64,000 nucleotides of DNA, from NCBI RefSeq assembly GCF_050410775.1, contig NZ_CP191229.1. One strand, given 5' to 3'. This stretch comes from Erwinia sp050410775 (GTDB lineage: Bacteria; Pseudomonadota; Gammaproteobacteria; Enterobacterales; Enterobacteriaceae). How positions within the stretch are numbered: the stretch's first letter is position 1; every line of letters starts with the position of its first letter. Shown piece by piece: positions 49,162 through 58,974 of the stretch. Both the position numbers and the translations under genes were made by a program. The notes under the pieces are model-generated. The model did no database searches. It saw only the letters and a program-made list of their open reading frames with translations, and had not been told where the DNA came from.

Positions 49162-50493
49162 ATGTCTGCAATGACCCCGCGCGAGATCGTCAGCGAACTG
49201 AACAGATTTATCATCGGCCAGGAAGGCGCTAAACGCGCCGTCGCGATCGCCCTGCGCAACCGCTGGCGCCGCATGCAGCTCGATGAAGAGCTGCGCCATG
49301 AAGTCACGCCGAAAAACATTCTGATGATCGGCCCGACCGGCGTAGGTAAAACAGAAATTGCCCGCCGCCTGGCCAAGCTGGCCAACGCGCCCTTTATCAA
49401 GGTAGAAGCTACCAAGTTCACTGAAGTGGGCTATGTGGGCAAAGAAGTGGATTCCATTATCCGCGATTTGACCGATTCAGCCATTAAGATGGTGCGTTCA
49501 CAGGCCATTGAGCGGAATCGCTACCGCGCTGAAGAGATGGCGGAAGAGCGCATTCTTGACGTGCTGATCCCTCCGGCTAAGAACAACTGGGGCCAGTCTG
49601 AAGGTCCATCTGAACCATCTGCTGCCCGTCAGTCCTTCCGCAAAAAGCTGCGTGAAGGCCAGCTGGATGATAAAGAGATCGAAATCGACCTGGCCGCTGC
49701 GCCGATGGGCGTGGAGATCATGGCGCCGCCGGGCATGGAAGAGATGACCAGCCAGCTGCAGTCGATGTTTCAGAACATGGGCGGCCAGAAGCAGAAGCCC
49801 CGCAAGCTGAAGATCAAAGACGCGATGAAAATGCTGGTGGAAGAAGAAGCCGCCAAGCTGGTCAATCCTGAAGAGCTGAAGCAGGAAGCGATTGATTCGG
49901 TGGAGCAGAACGGCATCGTGTTTATTGATGAGATCGATAAGGTCTGTAAGCGTGGCGAAAGCTCAGGTCCGGACGTCTCCCGTGAAGGGGTTCAGCGCGA
50001 TCTGCTGCCGCTGGTTGAAGGCTGCACCGTCTCCACCAAGCACGGCATGGTGAAGACCGATCATATTCTCTTTATCGCTTCCGGCGCATTCCAGGTGGCC
50101 AGCCCGTCAGACCTGATCCCGGAATTGCAGGGTCGTTTGCCTATCCGCGTTGAGCTTCAGGCTCTCACCACGCACGATTTCGAACGCATCCTGACTGAAC
50201 CAAGCGCTTCCGTGACCGTGCAGTACAAAGCGCTAATGAAGACGGAAGGCGTGGATATTAACTTCACCGAAGATGGGATCTCCCGTATCGCGGCAGCGGC
50301 ATGGCAGGTGAATGAAACGGCTGAAAATATCGGCGCGCGTCGTCTGCATACGGTGCTGGAGCGTCTGATGGAAGATATCTCCTATGACGCCAGCGATCTG
50401 GATGGCGAATCCATTACGATTGACGCTGAATACGTGGGTAAACATCTGGATGAGCTGGTCGCGGATGAAGATTTAAGCCGCTTTATTCTTTAA
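49162..50493 (+). CDS. hslU: HslU ATPase subunit of the HslVU protease
   Basis: AAA+ unfoldase that feeds substrates to HslV. The 443-residue protein has Walker A GPTGVGKTE at about 57-65, a GYVGKEV pore motif (near 90), an I domain (about 110-240), Walker B GIVFIDEIDKV (near 250) and the C-terminal sensor 2 region ENIGARRLHTVLE. The final residues SRFIL insert into HslV. It is the second gene of hslVU. Confidence 0.97.
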   Translation: MSAMTPREIVSELNRFIIGQEGAKRAVAIALRNRWRRMQLDEELRHEVTPKNILMIGPTGVGKTEIARRLAKLANAPFIKVEATKFTEVGYVGKEVDSIIRDLTDSAIKMVRSQAIERNRYRAEEMAEERILDVLIPPAKNNWGQSEGPSEPSAARQSFRKKLREGQLDDKEIEIDLAAAPMGVEIMAPPGMEEMTSQLQSMFQNMGGQKQKPRKLKIKDAMKMLVEEEAAKLVNPEELKQEAIDSVEQNGIVFIDEIDKVCKRGESSGPDVSREGVQRDLLPLVEGCTVSTKHGMVKTDHILFIASGAFQVASPSDLIPELQGRLPIRVELQALTTHDFERILTEPSASVTVQYKALMKTEGVDINFTEDGISRIAAAAWQVNETAENIGARRLHTVLERLMEDISYDASDLDGESITIDAEYVGKHLDELVADEDLSRFIL

Positions 50494-50514
50494 CCCGGCA
50501 GATCACCCTGAATG

Positions 50515-50540
50515 AGAGGAGGCTACTGCCTCCTTTTTTA
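50515..50540 (+). terminator. Terminator of hslVU
   Basis: The stem AGGAGGC / GCCTCCT with a 4-base loop is followed by a T run, about 20 bases after the hslU stop. Confidence 0.88.
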
Positions 50541-50697
50541 CGTCTGAAATCTCCCCTTTTCCTGCCGCAGACGGCGAAAAGACGCAGTGACCGCCTGTAT
50601 CCTTGACGAAGATTAATTCCTCCGCCGGGGGCAGCCAGTAAACTGGCGGCAAATTAACCGGGCTCAGGCCCGTTTTCCCCGCCGGGACGATGCGACT

Positions 50698-51627
50698 ATG
50701 ACGGAAAACATTCATTCAGCTCCTGCTCTCACCCTGCCGCGCGCCTGGCTGGAAAGCCTGAGGTTGCGGACGCTTCCGCTGGCCTGTGCGTCAATCCTGA
50801 CCGGGTCGGCGCTGGCCTGGTGGCAAAATACCTTCAGCCTGCCGATAGCCACTCTCGCCCTGCTCACCACGGTCCTGCTGCAAATCCTCTCTAACCTGGC
50901 GAATGACTATGGCGATGCGCTGAAAGGCAGTGATACGCCAGCGCGTATCGGCCCGCTCCGCGGCATGCAAAAAGGCGCGATAACGCTGCCTCAGATGCGC
51001 GCGGCGCTGGGCGTTGCCGTCACGCTGACGATCGTTTCGGGTTTGCTGCTGGTGCTCTATTCCTGTCAGTCGTTCAGCGATATAGTGGGGTTCCTCGCGC
51101 TGGGTGCGCTGGCAATCGCGGCGGCAATTGCCTACACGGTCGGTAAAAAGCCCTACGGCTATCTGGGGCTGGGCGACGTTTCCGTGCTGGTATTTTTTGG
51201 CTGGCTGGGCGTTATTGGCAGCTATTATCTCCAGGCCCACAGCCTGCAACCGGTCCTCTTCTTACCCGCCACCGCCTGCGGCCTGCTCGCCGTCGCCGTT
51301 CTGAACGTCAATAATATGCGCGATATTGAAAGCGACCAGCAGCATGGCAAAAACACGCTTGCGGTGAGGCTGGGCGCGCTTAACGCCCGACGCTACCACG
51401 CCCTCCTGCTGGCCGGTTCGCTGCTCTGCCTGAGCCTGTTCGCGCTGGTCACCTTCCAGGGCCTTAGCGGCTGGCTGTTTATGCTTTCAGCGCCGCTGCT
51501 CGCCAGCCAGGGACGCTTCATTTCCCGGCAGACCGCGCCCGTCGCCATGCGGCCGATGCTGGGTAAAACCGTCAAAGCCGCCCTGCTGGTTAACGTGCTT
51601 TTTGTACTCGGGCTGCTCCTCGCTTAA
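50698..51627 (+). CDS. menA: 1,4-dihydroxy-2-naphthoate octaprenyltransferase
   Basis: Membrane enzyme that attaches the octaprenyl chain in menaquinone synthesis. The 309-residue UbiA-family protein has the two aspartate-rich motifs NLANDYGDALKGSD (about 66-79) and NNMRDIESDQQHGKNTLAVR (about 203-222) and eight to nine hydrophobic helices. It lies between hslU and rraA as in E. coli. Confidence 0.95.
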   Translation: MTENIHSAPALTLPRAWLESLRLRTLPLACASILTGSALAWWQNTFSLPIATLALLTTVLLQILSNLANDYGDALKGSDTPARIGPLRGMQKGAITLPQMRAALGVAVTLTIVSGLLLVLYSCQSFSDIVGFLALGALAIAAAIAYTVGKKPYGYLGLGDVSVLVFFGWLGVIGSYYLQAHSLQPVLFLPATACGLLAVAVLNVNNMRDIESDQQHGKNTLAVRLGALNARRYHALLLAGSLLCLSLFALVTFQGLSGWLFMLSAPLLASQGRFISRQTAPVAMRPMLGKTVKAALLVNVLFVLGLLLA

Positions 51628-51733
51628 TTGCGATGTGGTTGACCCATCGCAACTTTTAACAATTGATGATTTTGCCAACACCCTTGGGAAAGCGATATAC
51701 TTAGCTTCCCTGCTGCAAACAGACGAACCCCTT

Positions 51734-52219
51734 ATGAAATATGATACTTCTGAACTCTGCGACATCTATCATGAAGATGTGAACGTCGTTGAACCGCTCT
51801 TTTCAAACTTCGGTGGGCGCACCTCGTTTGGCGGGCAAATCATCACGGTAAAATGTTTCGAAGACAACGGGCTGCTCTTTGATTTGCTGGAGGAAAACGG
51901 CCGTGGTCGCGTGCTGCTGGTTGACGGCGGCGGTTCCGTTCGCCGGGCGCTGGTTGATGCGGCGCTGGCGCAGCTGGCTGTGCAAAATGAGTGGGAAGGC
52001 ATTGTGGTCTATGGCTCGGTGCGTCAGGTGGACGACCTTGAAGAGCTTGATATCGGTATTCAGGCCATCGCCGCGATCCCTGTGGGCGCAGCCGGGGAAG
52101 GCACTGGTGAAAGCGACGTGCGGGTGAATTTTGGCGGCGTCACCTTCTTCTCTGGCGATCATCTTTATGCCGATAATACCGGCATTATTCTGTCAGAAGA
52201 TCCGCTCGACCTCGAATAA
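51734..52219 (+). CDS. rraA: Ribonuclease E activity regulator RraA
   Basis: Trimeric protein that binds the RNase E C-terminal scaffold and inhibits mRNA decay; its fold is related to aldolase/methyltransferase-like proteins but it lacks that activity in E. coli. The start at 51734 gives the standard 161 residues (MKYDTSELCDIYHEDVNVVE); the open frame to 51602 overlaps menA and is not supported. The LLVDGGGSVRRALV and GIVVYGSVRQVDDL motifs are visible. Confidence 0.95.
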   Translation: MKYDTSELCDIYHEDVNVVEPLFSNFGGRTSFGGQIITVKCFEDNGLLFDLLEENGRGRVLLVDGGGSVRRALVDAALAQLAVQNEWEGIVVYGSVRQVDDLEELDIGIQAIAAIPVGAAGEGTGESDVRVNFGGVTFFSGDHLYADNTGIILSEDPLDLE

Positions 52220-52258
52220 CAGTGCGGTCATTGAGCATGGCACCGCTAAGCCAGTAAC

Positions 52259-52287
52259 AAAAACGGGTGCCAGCGGCACCCGTTTTT
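52259..52287. terminator. Bidirectional terminator between rraA and zapB
   Basis: The stem AAACGGGTGCC / GGCACCCGTTT has A/T runs on both sides and lies between the convergent genes. Confidence 0.9.
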
Positions 52288-52300
52288 ACGTCCGTAAAAA

Positions 52301-52540
52301 TCAGACTTCTTCCATTTTACCCAGCAGGGCACGCAGACGTTCCTGCCAGACCTGCTGCTCTTCCTTTAAATGCTGGTTTTCACGCACCAGAGATTCGCTA
52401 TTTCCCGCAGCCTGCTGAACCTGCTGGTTCAGATTGTTGTTCTGCTCTTTCAGCTCTTCAATTTCCATCTGCAGCAGAGTGATGGTATCAATCGCCTGCT
52501 GTACCTTTGCTTCCAGTTTCTCGAATACTTCAAATGACAT
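52301..52540 (-). CDS. zapB: Septal ring assembly coiled-coil protein ZapB
   Basis: A 79-residue, almost wholly coiled-coil protein that links ZapA-FtsZ to MatP at the division site. It begins MSFEVFEKLEAKVQQAIDTITLLQ with regular heptads through residue 70. It is two residues shorter than the E. coli protein. Its ribosome site is on the minus strand at about 52550. Confidence 0.94.
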   Translation of the reverse strand: MSFEVFEKLEAKVQQAIDTITLLQMEIEELKEQNNNLNQQVQQAAGNSESLVRENQHLKEEQQVWQERLRALLGKMEEV

Positions 52541-52987
52541 TGTAAATGACCTCTCCTAATCGCAAGGCGTTGATGATGCTAGCCGCAGATCATGAGGGGT
52601 AAGCCGGCATTCCGCGGATAACAACGATACACCGATTGTAAGTAGACCCGCCCGCCAAGTCCAGCAGGGAACCTGTACAGGGTGCAGTCTGTAACAATTT
52701 TCGGCGCAGACCTGGAATTGGCAACCTTGCCAACGGCAAAAGTAAGTGTTTAGTTAACAGCGTGAGAAAAAAACCGCCAGACGAAACGGGAAATGATGTT
52801 TCAGGAAAGCCAAAAGACGCGAAAACGCTCATTTTTTTGACGCAGAGCACAACTTTTGATTTCGCTATTTCTCGTTTATGCTCGTTAACGATAAATTCAC
52901 ATCAGCCCTACAAAAGATTAGGGCGACTCAGGGAATGAGAAAAAAAGCGCTGTACAACATTTAACCTCGCCTTCAGGAAATGCCATC
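52541..52987. other. zapB-glpF intergenic region
   Basis: This 447-base gap holds no supported gene. Its left part is the zapB promoter side. It contains the perfect palindrome TTGGCAACCTTGCCAA at 52718-52733 (not assigned to a regulator) and, near glpF, a GlpR operator at 52876-52895. Confidence 0.6.
52876..52895. promoter_or_regulatory. Probable GlpR operator of glpFK
   Basis: TTATGCTCGTTAACGATAAA is a close, imperfectly symmetrical match to the GlpR consensus (ATGTTCG-WTAW-CGAACAT type), about 90 bases before the glpF start. It implies induction by glycerol 3-phosphate. Confidence 0.7.
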
Positions 52988-53848
52988 ATGAGTCAAACAA
53001 CAAGCACGCTCAAAGGGCAGTGCATCGCCGAATTCCTTGGTGTCGCCACCATTATCTTTTTTGGTGCCGGCTGCGTCGCCGCCATGAAGCTGGCCGGCGC
53101 CAGCTTTGGGCAGTGGGAAATCAGCATCGTCTGGGGTATCGCCGTGGCTATGGCGGTCTATCTCAGCGCGGCCATTTCCGGCGCGCACCTTAACCCGGCC
53201 GTGACCATCGCACTTTGTCTGTTTGCCAGTTTCGATCGCCGCAAAGTCGTTCCCTATATTCTCGCGCAGGTCGCGGGCGCCTTCTGCTCCGCTGCGCTGG
53301 TTTACGGGCTCTACTACAATTTGTTTATCGACTACGAGCAGTCTCATCAGATGGTACGCGGCACGGTAGAAAGCCTTGACCTGGCCGGCATCTTCTCCAC
53401 TTATCCGAACCCGCAAATCAGCGTGGGTCAGGCGTTCCTGGTCGAGGCTGTGATTACTGCAGTAATGATGGGTCTGATCATGGCGCTGACCGATGACGGT
53501 AACGGTTTGCCGCGCGGCCCGATGGCTCCGCTGCTGATCGGCCTGCTGATTGCAATCATTGGCGGCGCTATGGGTCCACTGACTGGCTTTGCCCTCAACC
53601 CGGCGCGTGATTTCGGCCCGAAAATTTTCGCCTGGCTGGCGGGTTGGGGTACCGTTGCCTTTACCGGTGCCCGTGATATCCCTTATTTCCTCGTGCCGAT
53701 TTTTGGCCCAATCGTCGGTGCCAGCGTCGGCGCATTTGGCTATCGTTATTTGATCGCCCGCAACCTCCCTGTAACGACCATGGAGGAGAAAGAAGAGAAG
53801 TCGAAAGAAGAGAAGTCGGTAGCGCGTGCCGAACAGCGTAAAGCGTAA
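52988..53848 (+). CDS. glpF: Glycerol uptake facilitator GlpF
   Basis: Aquaglyceroporin of the inner membrane. The 286-residue protein has the two NPA motifs in HLNPAVT (near residue 68) and LNPARDFGP (near 203) and six membrane helices. The C-terminal tail EEKEEKSKEEKSVARAEQRK is charged and lengthens the cytoplasmic end. It is 34 bases before glpK. Confidence 0.97.
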   Translation: MSQTTSTLKGQCIAEFLGVATIIFFGAGCVAAMKLAGASFGQWEISIVWGIAVAMAVYLSAAISGAHLNPAVTIALCLFASFDRRKVVPYILAQVAGAFCSAALVYGLYYNLFIDYEQSHQMVRGTVESLDLAGIFSTYPNPQISVGQAFLVEAVITAVMMGLIMALTDDGNGLPRGPMAPLLIGLLIAIIGGAMGPLTGFALNPARDFGPKIFAWLAGWGTVAFTGARDIPYFLVPIFGPIVGASVGAFGYRYLIARNLPVTTMEEKEEKSKEEKSVARAEQRKA

Positions 53849-53882
53849 GTCGCTAACCCTTTACACCATCAGGAATTGAATT

Positions 53883-55394
53883 ATGACCACAGAAAAAAAA
53901 TATATCGTCGCGCTCGATCAGGGTACAACCAGCTCCCGTGCGGTTGTCCTCGATCATGACTCCAATATCGTGGCGGTATCACAGCGCGAATTTCAGCAAA
54001 TCTACCCTAAGCCAGGCTGGGTTGAGCATGACCCGATGGATATCTGGGCTTCGCAAAGCTCAACGCTGGTAGAGGTGCTGGCTCATGCGGATATCAACTC
54101 TGACGAAATTGCCGCGATTGGTATTACCAACCAGCGCGAAACCGCGATTGTCTGGGATAAAGAAACCGGTAAACCGATTTACAACGCCATCGTCTGGCAG
54201 GATCCCCGCACCGCTGACTACTGCTCGAAACTGAAAAAAGAGGGGCTGGAAGAGTACATTCAGCACACCACTGGCCTGGTGATTAACCCTTACTTCTCCG
54301 GCACCAAGGTGAAGTGGATTCTGGATCATGTTGAAGGCTCGCGCGATCGTGCGAAGCGTGGCGAACTGCTGTTTGGTAACGTCGACTCCTGGCTGGTCTG
54401 GAAAATGACGCAGGGACGGGTGCATATCACCGACTACACCAACGCCTCGCGTACCATGATGTTCAACATCCACAAGCTCGAGTGGGATCAGCGTATGCTG
54501 GATATTCTGGATATCCCGCGTGAGATGCTGCCTGAAGTGAAATCCTCTTCTGAGGTTTACGGCCAGACGAACATCGGCGGTAAAGGCGGCACGCGTATTC
54601 CTATTGCCGGCATTGCGGGCGACCAGCAGGCTGCGCTGTATGGTCAGCTCTGCGTTCAGCCGGGTATGGCGAAAAATACCTACGGCACCGGCTGCTTTAT
54701 GCTGATGAACACGGGTACGGAAGCGGTCACCTCCACCAACGGCCTGTTGACCACCATCGCCTGCGGTCCACGTGGCGAAGTGAACTATGCGCTGGAAGGC
54801 GCAGTATTTATCGGCGGCGCTTCCATTCAGTGGCTGCGTGACGAGATGAAGCTGATTGGCGACGCAACCGATTCTGAATATTTCGCCATGAAGGTAAAAG
54901 ACAGCAACGGTGTGTATATGGTGCCAGCCTTTACCGGCCTGGGCGCGCCATACTGGGACCCCTATGCACGCGGCGCCATCTTTGGCCTGACTCGCGGCGC
55001 CAACGCTAACCACATCATCCGCGCCACGCTGGAGTCTATTGCCTACCAGACGCGCGACGTGCTGGAGGCGATGCAGAATGATGCCGGTACTCGTCTGCAA
55101 TCTCTGCGTGTGGATGGCGGCGCGGTAGCCAACAACTTCCTGATGCAGTTCCAGTCCGATATTCTGGGCACCCGCGTGGAGCGTCCGGAAGTGCTGGAAG
55201 TGACCGCGCTGGGTTCCGCCTACCTGGCTGGCCTTGCGGTAGGCTTCTGGAAAGATCTGGATGAGGTTCGCGCCAAGGCGGTGATCGAACGCGAATTCCG
55301 TCCAGGCATCGAAACCAGCGAGCGTAACTACCGTTATGCCGGCTGGAAAAAAGCCGTTGCCCGTGCCCAGGCATGGGAAGACCACGAAGAGTAA
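53883..55394 (+). CDS. glpK: Glycerol kinase
   Basis: Phosphorylates glycerol to sn-glycerol 3-phosphate. The 503-residue protein starts with the ATP-binding ALDQGTTSSRAVVLD (about 10-24) and has GITNQRETAIVWD, the GTGCFMLMNTG phosphate loop and the C-terminal FGGY motif VDGGAVANNFLMQFQSD. It is likely feedback-inhibited by fructose 1,6-bisphosphate as in E. coli. Cotranscribed with glpF. Confidence 0.97.
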   Translation: MTTEKKYIVALDQGTTSSRAVVLDHDSNIVAVSQREFQQIYPKPGWVEHDPMDIWASQSSTLVEVLAHADINSDEIAAIGITNQRETAIVWDKETGKPIYNAIVWQDPRTADYCSKLKKEGLEEYIQHTTGLVINPYFSGTKVKWILDHVEGSRDRAKRGELLFGNVDSWLVWKMTQGRVHITDYTNASRTMMFNIHKLEWDQRMLDILDIPREMLPEVKSSSEVYGQTNIGGKGGTRIPIAGIAGDQQAALYGQLCVQPGMAKNTYGTGCFMLMNTGTEAVTSTNGLLTTIACGPRGEVNYALEGAVFIGGASIQWLRDEMKLIGDATDSEYFAMKVKDSNGVYMVPAFTGLGAPYWDPYARGAIFGLTRGANANHIIRATLESIAYQTRDVLEAMQNDAGTRLQSLRVDGGAVANNFLMQFQSDILGTRVERPEVLEVTALGSAYLAGLAVGFWKDLDEVRAKAVIEREFRPGIETSERNYRYAGWKKAVARAQAWEDHEE

Positions 55395-55400
55395 CCCCCT

Positions 55401-55431
55401 CGCCCGCAATCGTCATGATTGCGGGCGTTTT
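55401..55431 (+). terminator. Terminator after glpK
   Basis: A perfect 11-bp stem CGCCCGCAATC / GATTGCGGGCG with a 5-base loop is followed by TTTT. It separates glpFK from glpX. Confidence 0.88.
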
Positions 55432-55623
55432 CCTCCCGCCACGCCAGGCTTCTCCGCCCCCTTTTTCCAAAACCCATGATAAATCCGCCAGTAGATTTTC
55501 ACGCCTAACCGGAGCGGCAGAGCGGCTCAGCGATAAGCGGCTGCAACGCGATAATTAAGAATGCTGGCATTTTCCCTTCCTGCCATGCCAGACTTCTCGC
55601 CTCAACACTTTCCGGGGCCCATT

Positions 55624-56634
55624 ATGAAAAGAGAACTCGCCATTGAATTTTCACGCGTAACGGAAGCGGCGGCGCTGGCTGGCTATAAATGGCTGGGACG
55701 CGGCGACAAGAACGCGGCAGACGGCGCGGCGGTGCACGCCATGCGTATTATGCTCAACAAGGTGGATATTGACGGGCAAATCGTGATTGGCGAGGGAGAG
55801 ATTGATGAAGCTCCCATGCTTTATATCGGTGAAAAGGTCGGTAGCGGCCAGGGCGATGCGGTGGATATCGCGGTTGACCCCATCGAAGGCACGCGCATGA
55901 CCGCGATGGGCCAGGCTAACGCACTGGCGGTGCTGGCCGTCGGGGATAAAGGCGCTTTCCTGAACGCGCCTGATATGTATATGGAAAAGCTGATTGTGGG
56001 GCCGGGCGCCAAAGGCGCGATTGACCTTAATCTTCCGCTTGAAGAGAATCTGAGAAATATTGCAGCCGCGCTTCAGAAGCCACTCCGCGAGCTGACGGTC
56101 ACCCTTCTGGCAAAACCCCGCCACGATGCCGTTATCGCCGCTCTTCAGCAGCTGGGCGTGCGCATTTTTGCCATTCCGGATGGGGATGTTGCCGCCTCGA
56201 TTCTGACCTGCATGCCGGATAGCGAAGTTGACGTGCTCTATGGCATTGGCGGCGCTCCGGAAGGCGTGGTGTCCGCAGCTGTGATCCGCGCCATGGACGG
56301 GGATATGCAGGGCAGACTACTGGCTCGTCATCGGGTCAAAGGGGACTCGCCGGAAAACCGCAAAATTGGCGAGCAGGAGCTGGCACGCTGCCGCGAAATG
56401 GGAATTGAGGCGGGGAAAGTCCTGCTGCTGGGCGAAATGGCGAAAAACGATAATGTCATTTTCTCCGCCACCGGCATCACCAGCGGCGACCTGCTGAAAG
56501 GGATTACCCGTCAGGGCAATATCGCCACCAGCGAAACGCTGCTGGTTCGGGGTAAGTCGCGAACTATTCGCCGCATACAGTCCATACATTATCTGGATCG
56601 CAAGGACGAGAGCCTGCATCCTTTTATTCTGTAA
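55624..56634 (+). CDS. glpX: Class II fructose-1,6-bisphosphatase
   Basis: Hydrolyses fructose 1,6-bisphosphate in gluconeogenesis from glycerol. The 336-residue length, from MKRELAIEFSRVTEAAA at 55624, matches E. coli; the open frame to 55561 is not supported. Metal-binding motifs are VIGEGEIDEAP and DPIEGTRMTAMG (about residues 55-90). A strong terminator lies between glpK and glpX, so glpX is at least partly expressed separately. Confidence 0.96.
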   Translation: MKRELAIEFSRVTEAAALAGYKWLGRGDKNAADGAAVHAMRIMLNKVDIDGQIVIGEGEIDEAPMLYIGEKVGSGQGDAVDIAVDPIEGTRMTAMGQANALAVLAVGDKGAFLNAPDMYMEKLIVGPGAKGAIDLNLPLEENLRNIAAALQKPLRELTVTLLAKPRHDAVIAALQQLGVRIFAIPDGDVAASILTCMPDSEVDVLYGIGGAPEGVVSAAVIRAMDGDMQGRLLARHRVKGDSPENRKIGEQELARCREMGIEAGKVLLLGEMAKNDNVIFSATGITSGDLLKGITRQGNIATSETLLVRGKSRTIRRIQSIHYLDRKDESLHPFIL

Positions 56635-56697
56635 CCCAGCGTGAATGAGCCAGCCCAGAGGCTGGCCTCTTTCCACCCTGTCATCAGACGGCAGCGC

Positions 56698-57876
56698 CTA
56701 TACTGCATGCGGCTCCGGCCGGCGGGAAAGCGGGAGCCAGCAGAGCAATATCAGCAGCGCCATCCCAAACATCAGCATGCCCAGACTGAACTGCCCGTTC
56801 TGCGGCAGCAGGGCCGACAGCCACGCCGCCAGGCCCGACCCCAGATTTTGCAGCCCTCCCAGCAGCGCGCCTGCCGATCCGGCCACATAAGGCCAGGGTT
56901 CCATGGCGCCGGTTGTCGCTAGCGGAAACAGCATACCGGCGCCAAAGAAAAACAGCGAGGCGGGGACAATCAGCGTCCAGATAGACATTACGCCGAACCA
57001 GGCCGGGATCCACATCAGCGCGCCCGCCAGCAGACAGCTGTTCACCGCCCACCACATCAGCTGTGGAAAGGGCCGGTTTTCATGACCGGCGAACCAGGCC
57101 CCAAAGAAGGCGGCAGGCACCGGCAGAATAAACAGCAGGCTGACGGTAAGGCTGTTCAGACCCAGTACGCCGCCCATCAGTACGCCGCAGCTCGCTTCAA
57201 ATACCGCGATACCGCCGAGGGCGCCCATTAGCATAATCAGATAACGGACAAAAGTGCTGTCCGCCAGCAGCGGGCGATAGCGTGAAAAGAGCGCCCGCTT
57301 TTCCAGCGGCGCAGGACGGGTTTCCGGCAGCCAGCGGATCATCGCGATGCCAACGGCCAGGCAGAGCGCCAGCAAAAAGGCAAAGCAGGCATGCCAGCCC
57401 AGCAGATGCGTCAGCACCGCGCCGATAATTGGCGCCACCAGCGGGCTGACCAGAATGCCCATATTGAGCAGGCTGTTTGCATGTCGTAGCGCGCTGCCGG
57501 CATAGAGATCGCGCGGCATGGTACGGGCCATAACGCCTGCCACGCCGGTACCCAGCCCCTGCACTGCACTTCCCACGACCAGCCAGTCGAACGTAGGCGC
57601 ACAGAGCGCAATCAGCGTACCGATGACAAATATGCTCAGTCCGGCCAGGATAACCGGACGGCGACCAATATTATCCGACAGCGGTCCGTAGAGAAGCTGA
57701 GAGCTGCCGTAGGTGATGAGATAAGCGGCCATCACGCGCTGCACCACGCTGTCACGCACGCTGAAAGCCTCCGCAATGGTCGTCATGGCGGGCACATAGA
57801 TGGTTTGCGCCATTTGTCCGACAGCGACCAGCGCAATCAGCAGGATCAGCAGATACCCGTTTTCTATTTTTTTCAT
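56698..57876 (-). CDS. emrD: EmrD-like multidrug efflux MFS transporter
   Basis: A 392-residue, 12-helix major facilitator protein of the drug:H+ antiporter-1 group. The conserved MFS motif A is GPLSDNIGRRPVIL (about 62-75) and motif C-like GVAGVMARTMPRDL follows. Similarity to E. coli EmrD runs end to end (VGQMAQTIYVPAM at the start, FILPVPAAFFGAWFAG in the second half). The start at 57876 (MKKIENGYLL) is chosen; longer frames to 57909 are possible. In E. coli emrD lies elsewhere, so its position beside glpX is a lineage difference. Confidence 0.9.
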   Translation of the reverse strand: MKKIENGYLLILLIALVAVGQMAQTIYVPAMTTIAEAFSVRDSVVQRVMAAYLITYGSSQLLYGPLSDNIGRRPVILAGLSIFVIGTLIALCAPTFDWLVVGSAVQGLGTGVAGVMARTMPRDLYAGSALRHANSLLNMGILVSPLVAPIIGAVLTHLLGWHACFAFLLALCLAVGIAMIRWLPETRPAPLEKRALFSRYRPLLADSTFVRYLIMLMGALGGIAVFEASCGVLMGGVLGLNSLTVSLLFILPVPAAFFGAWFAGHENRPFPQLMWWAVNSCLLAGALMWIPAWFGVMSIWTLIVPASLFFFGAGMLFPLATTGAMEPWPYVAGSAGALLGGLQNLGSGLAAWLSALLPQNGQFSLGMLMFGMALLILLCWLPLSRRPEPHAV

Positions 57877-58181
57877 TTTCTTCAGCACAATAAGCGGCCA
57901 GAACGCCATTTAAAAAATGAACTGACCAGGGAAACAGGATTGTTGGCGTGGAAAATATCAGGAACCTGTGACAAAGCGAGAGGCGAACCCAAAATGCCCT
58001 GGCGGCAGGTGTCAGCGTTTGCGGGCAGCGCCGTAAATCAAACTGTACGTTATAGTAAGGGGATTGCCTGGCGAATTTGTCGATACGAGCTTTGTTGCTG
58101 ACAGAGACTGGAAAAAAGGGCGCCCAGTGGCGAAGATACCCCATCAATGCCAACCGCCCCACAACGACTAAGGAGTTGTTT

Positions 58182-58928
58182 ATGGCCGAATGGGTTAATG
58201 CCAGAGTCAAAAAAATAGATAACTGGACAGAGAGCTTGTTCAGCCTTACGGTCACCGCGCCCATCGCCCCCTTTACCGCCGGCCAGTTTGCCAAGTTGGC
58301 GCTGGAGATCGACGGCGAGCGCGTACAGCGCGCCTATTCCTACGTGAATGCGCCTTCCGATGAAAACCTGGAGTTTTATCTGGTCACCGTGCCTGAGGGG
58401 AAGCTCAGCCCTCGCCTGCATGCGTTAACGCCGGGCCAGGAGGTGATGATTACCAAAGAAGCCGCCGGCTTCTTTGTGCTGGATGAGATCCCGGAATGCG
58501 AAACGCTGTGGATGCTGGCTACCGGCACGGCAATCGGCCCCTATCTCTCCATCCTTCAGGAAGGGAAAGGGCTGGAACGGTTCAGAGATATCGTGCTGGT
58601 GCATGCTGCGCGCTACGCACAGGATCTGAGCTACTTGCCGCTGATGCAGGCGCTCCAGCAGCGTTTTGCTGGCCAGTTAAAGATTCAGACCGTGGTCAGC
58701 CGGGAAGAGGCTACCGGCTCGCTGGCGGGGCGGGTGCCTGCGCTTATCGCCAGCGGAGAACTGGAGGCCGCCGTAGGCTTACCCATGGAGGCTGCCAGCA
58801 GCCATATCATGCTCTGCGGCAACCCTCAGATGGTGCGTGATACGCAGCAACTGCTGAAAGATACACGGGAAATGCGTAAGCACCTGAAGCGTAAACCCGG
58901 ACATATTACCAGCGAACATTACTGGTAA
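58182..58928 (+). CDS. fpr: Ferredoxin/flavodoxin-NADP+ reductase
   Basis: FAD protein that moves electrons between NADPH and flavodoxin or ferredoxin. The start at 58182 has AAGGAG 7 bases upstream and gives the E. coli length of 248. The FAD-binding RAYSYVNAPS (about 50-59), the NADPH-binding MLATGTAIGPYLSIL and the C-terminal aromatic tail EHYW are present. It is a SoxRS target in E. coli. Confidence 0.96.
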   Translation: MAEWVNARVKKIDNWTESLFSLTVTAPIAPFTAGQFAKLALEIDGERVQRAYSYVNAPSDENLEFYLVTVPEGKLSPRLHALTPGQEVMITKEAAGFFVLDEIPECETLWMLATGTAIGPYLSILQEGKGLERFRDIVLVHAARYAQDLSYLPLMQALQQRFAGQLKIQTVVSREEATGSLAGRVPALIASGELEAAVGLPMEAASSHIMLCGNPQMVRDTQQLLKDTREMRKHLKRKPGHITSEHYW

Positions 58929-58974
58929 CGCCGATCGGCTATTGCAGCCAGCCTGTTTCAGCAGCGCAGCCCGA

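Noticed and set aside
54060..55409. 449-codon minus-strand frame opposite glpK
   Set aside because: A long antisense frame caused by the codon bias of glpK; the plus strand clearly encodes glycerol kinase.
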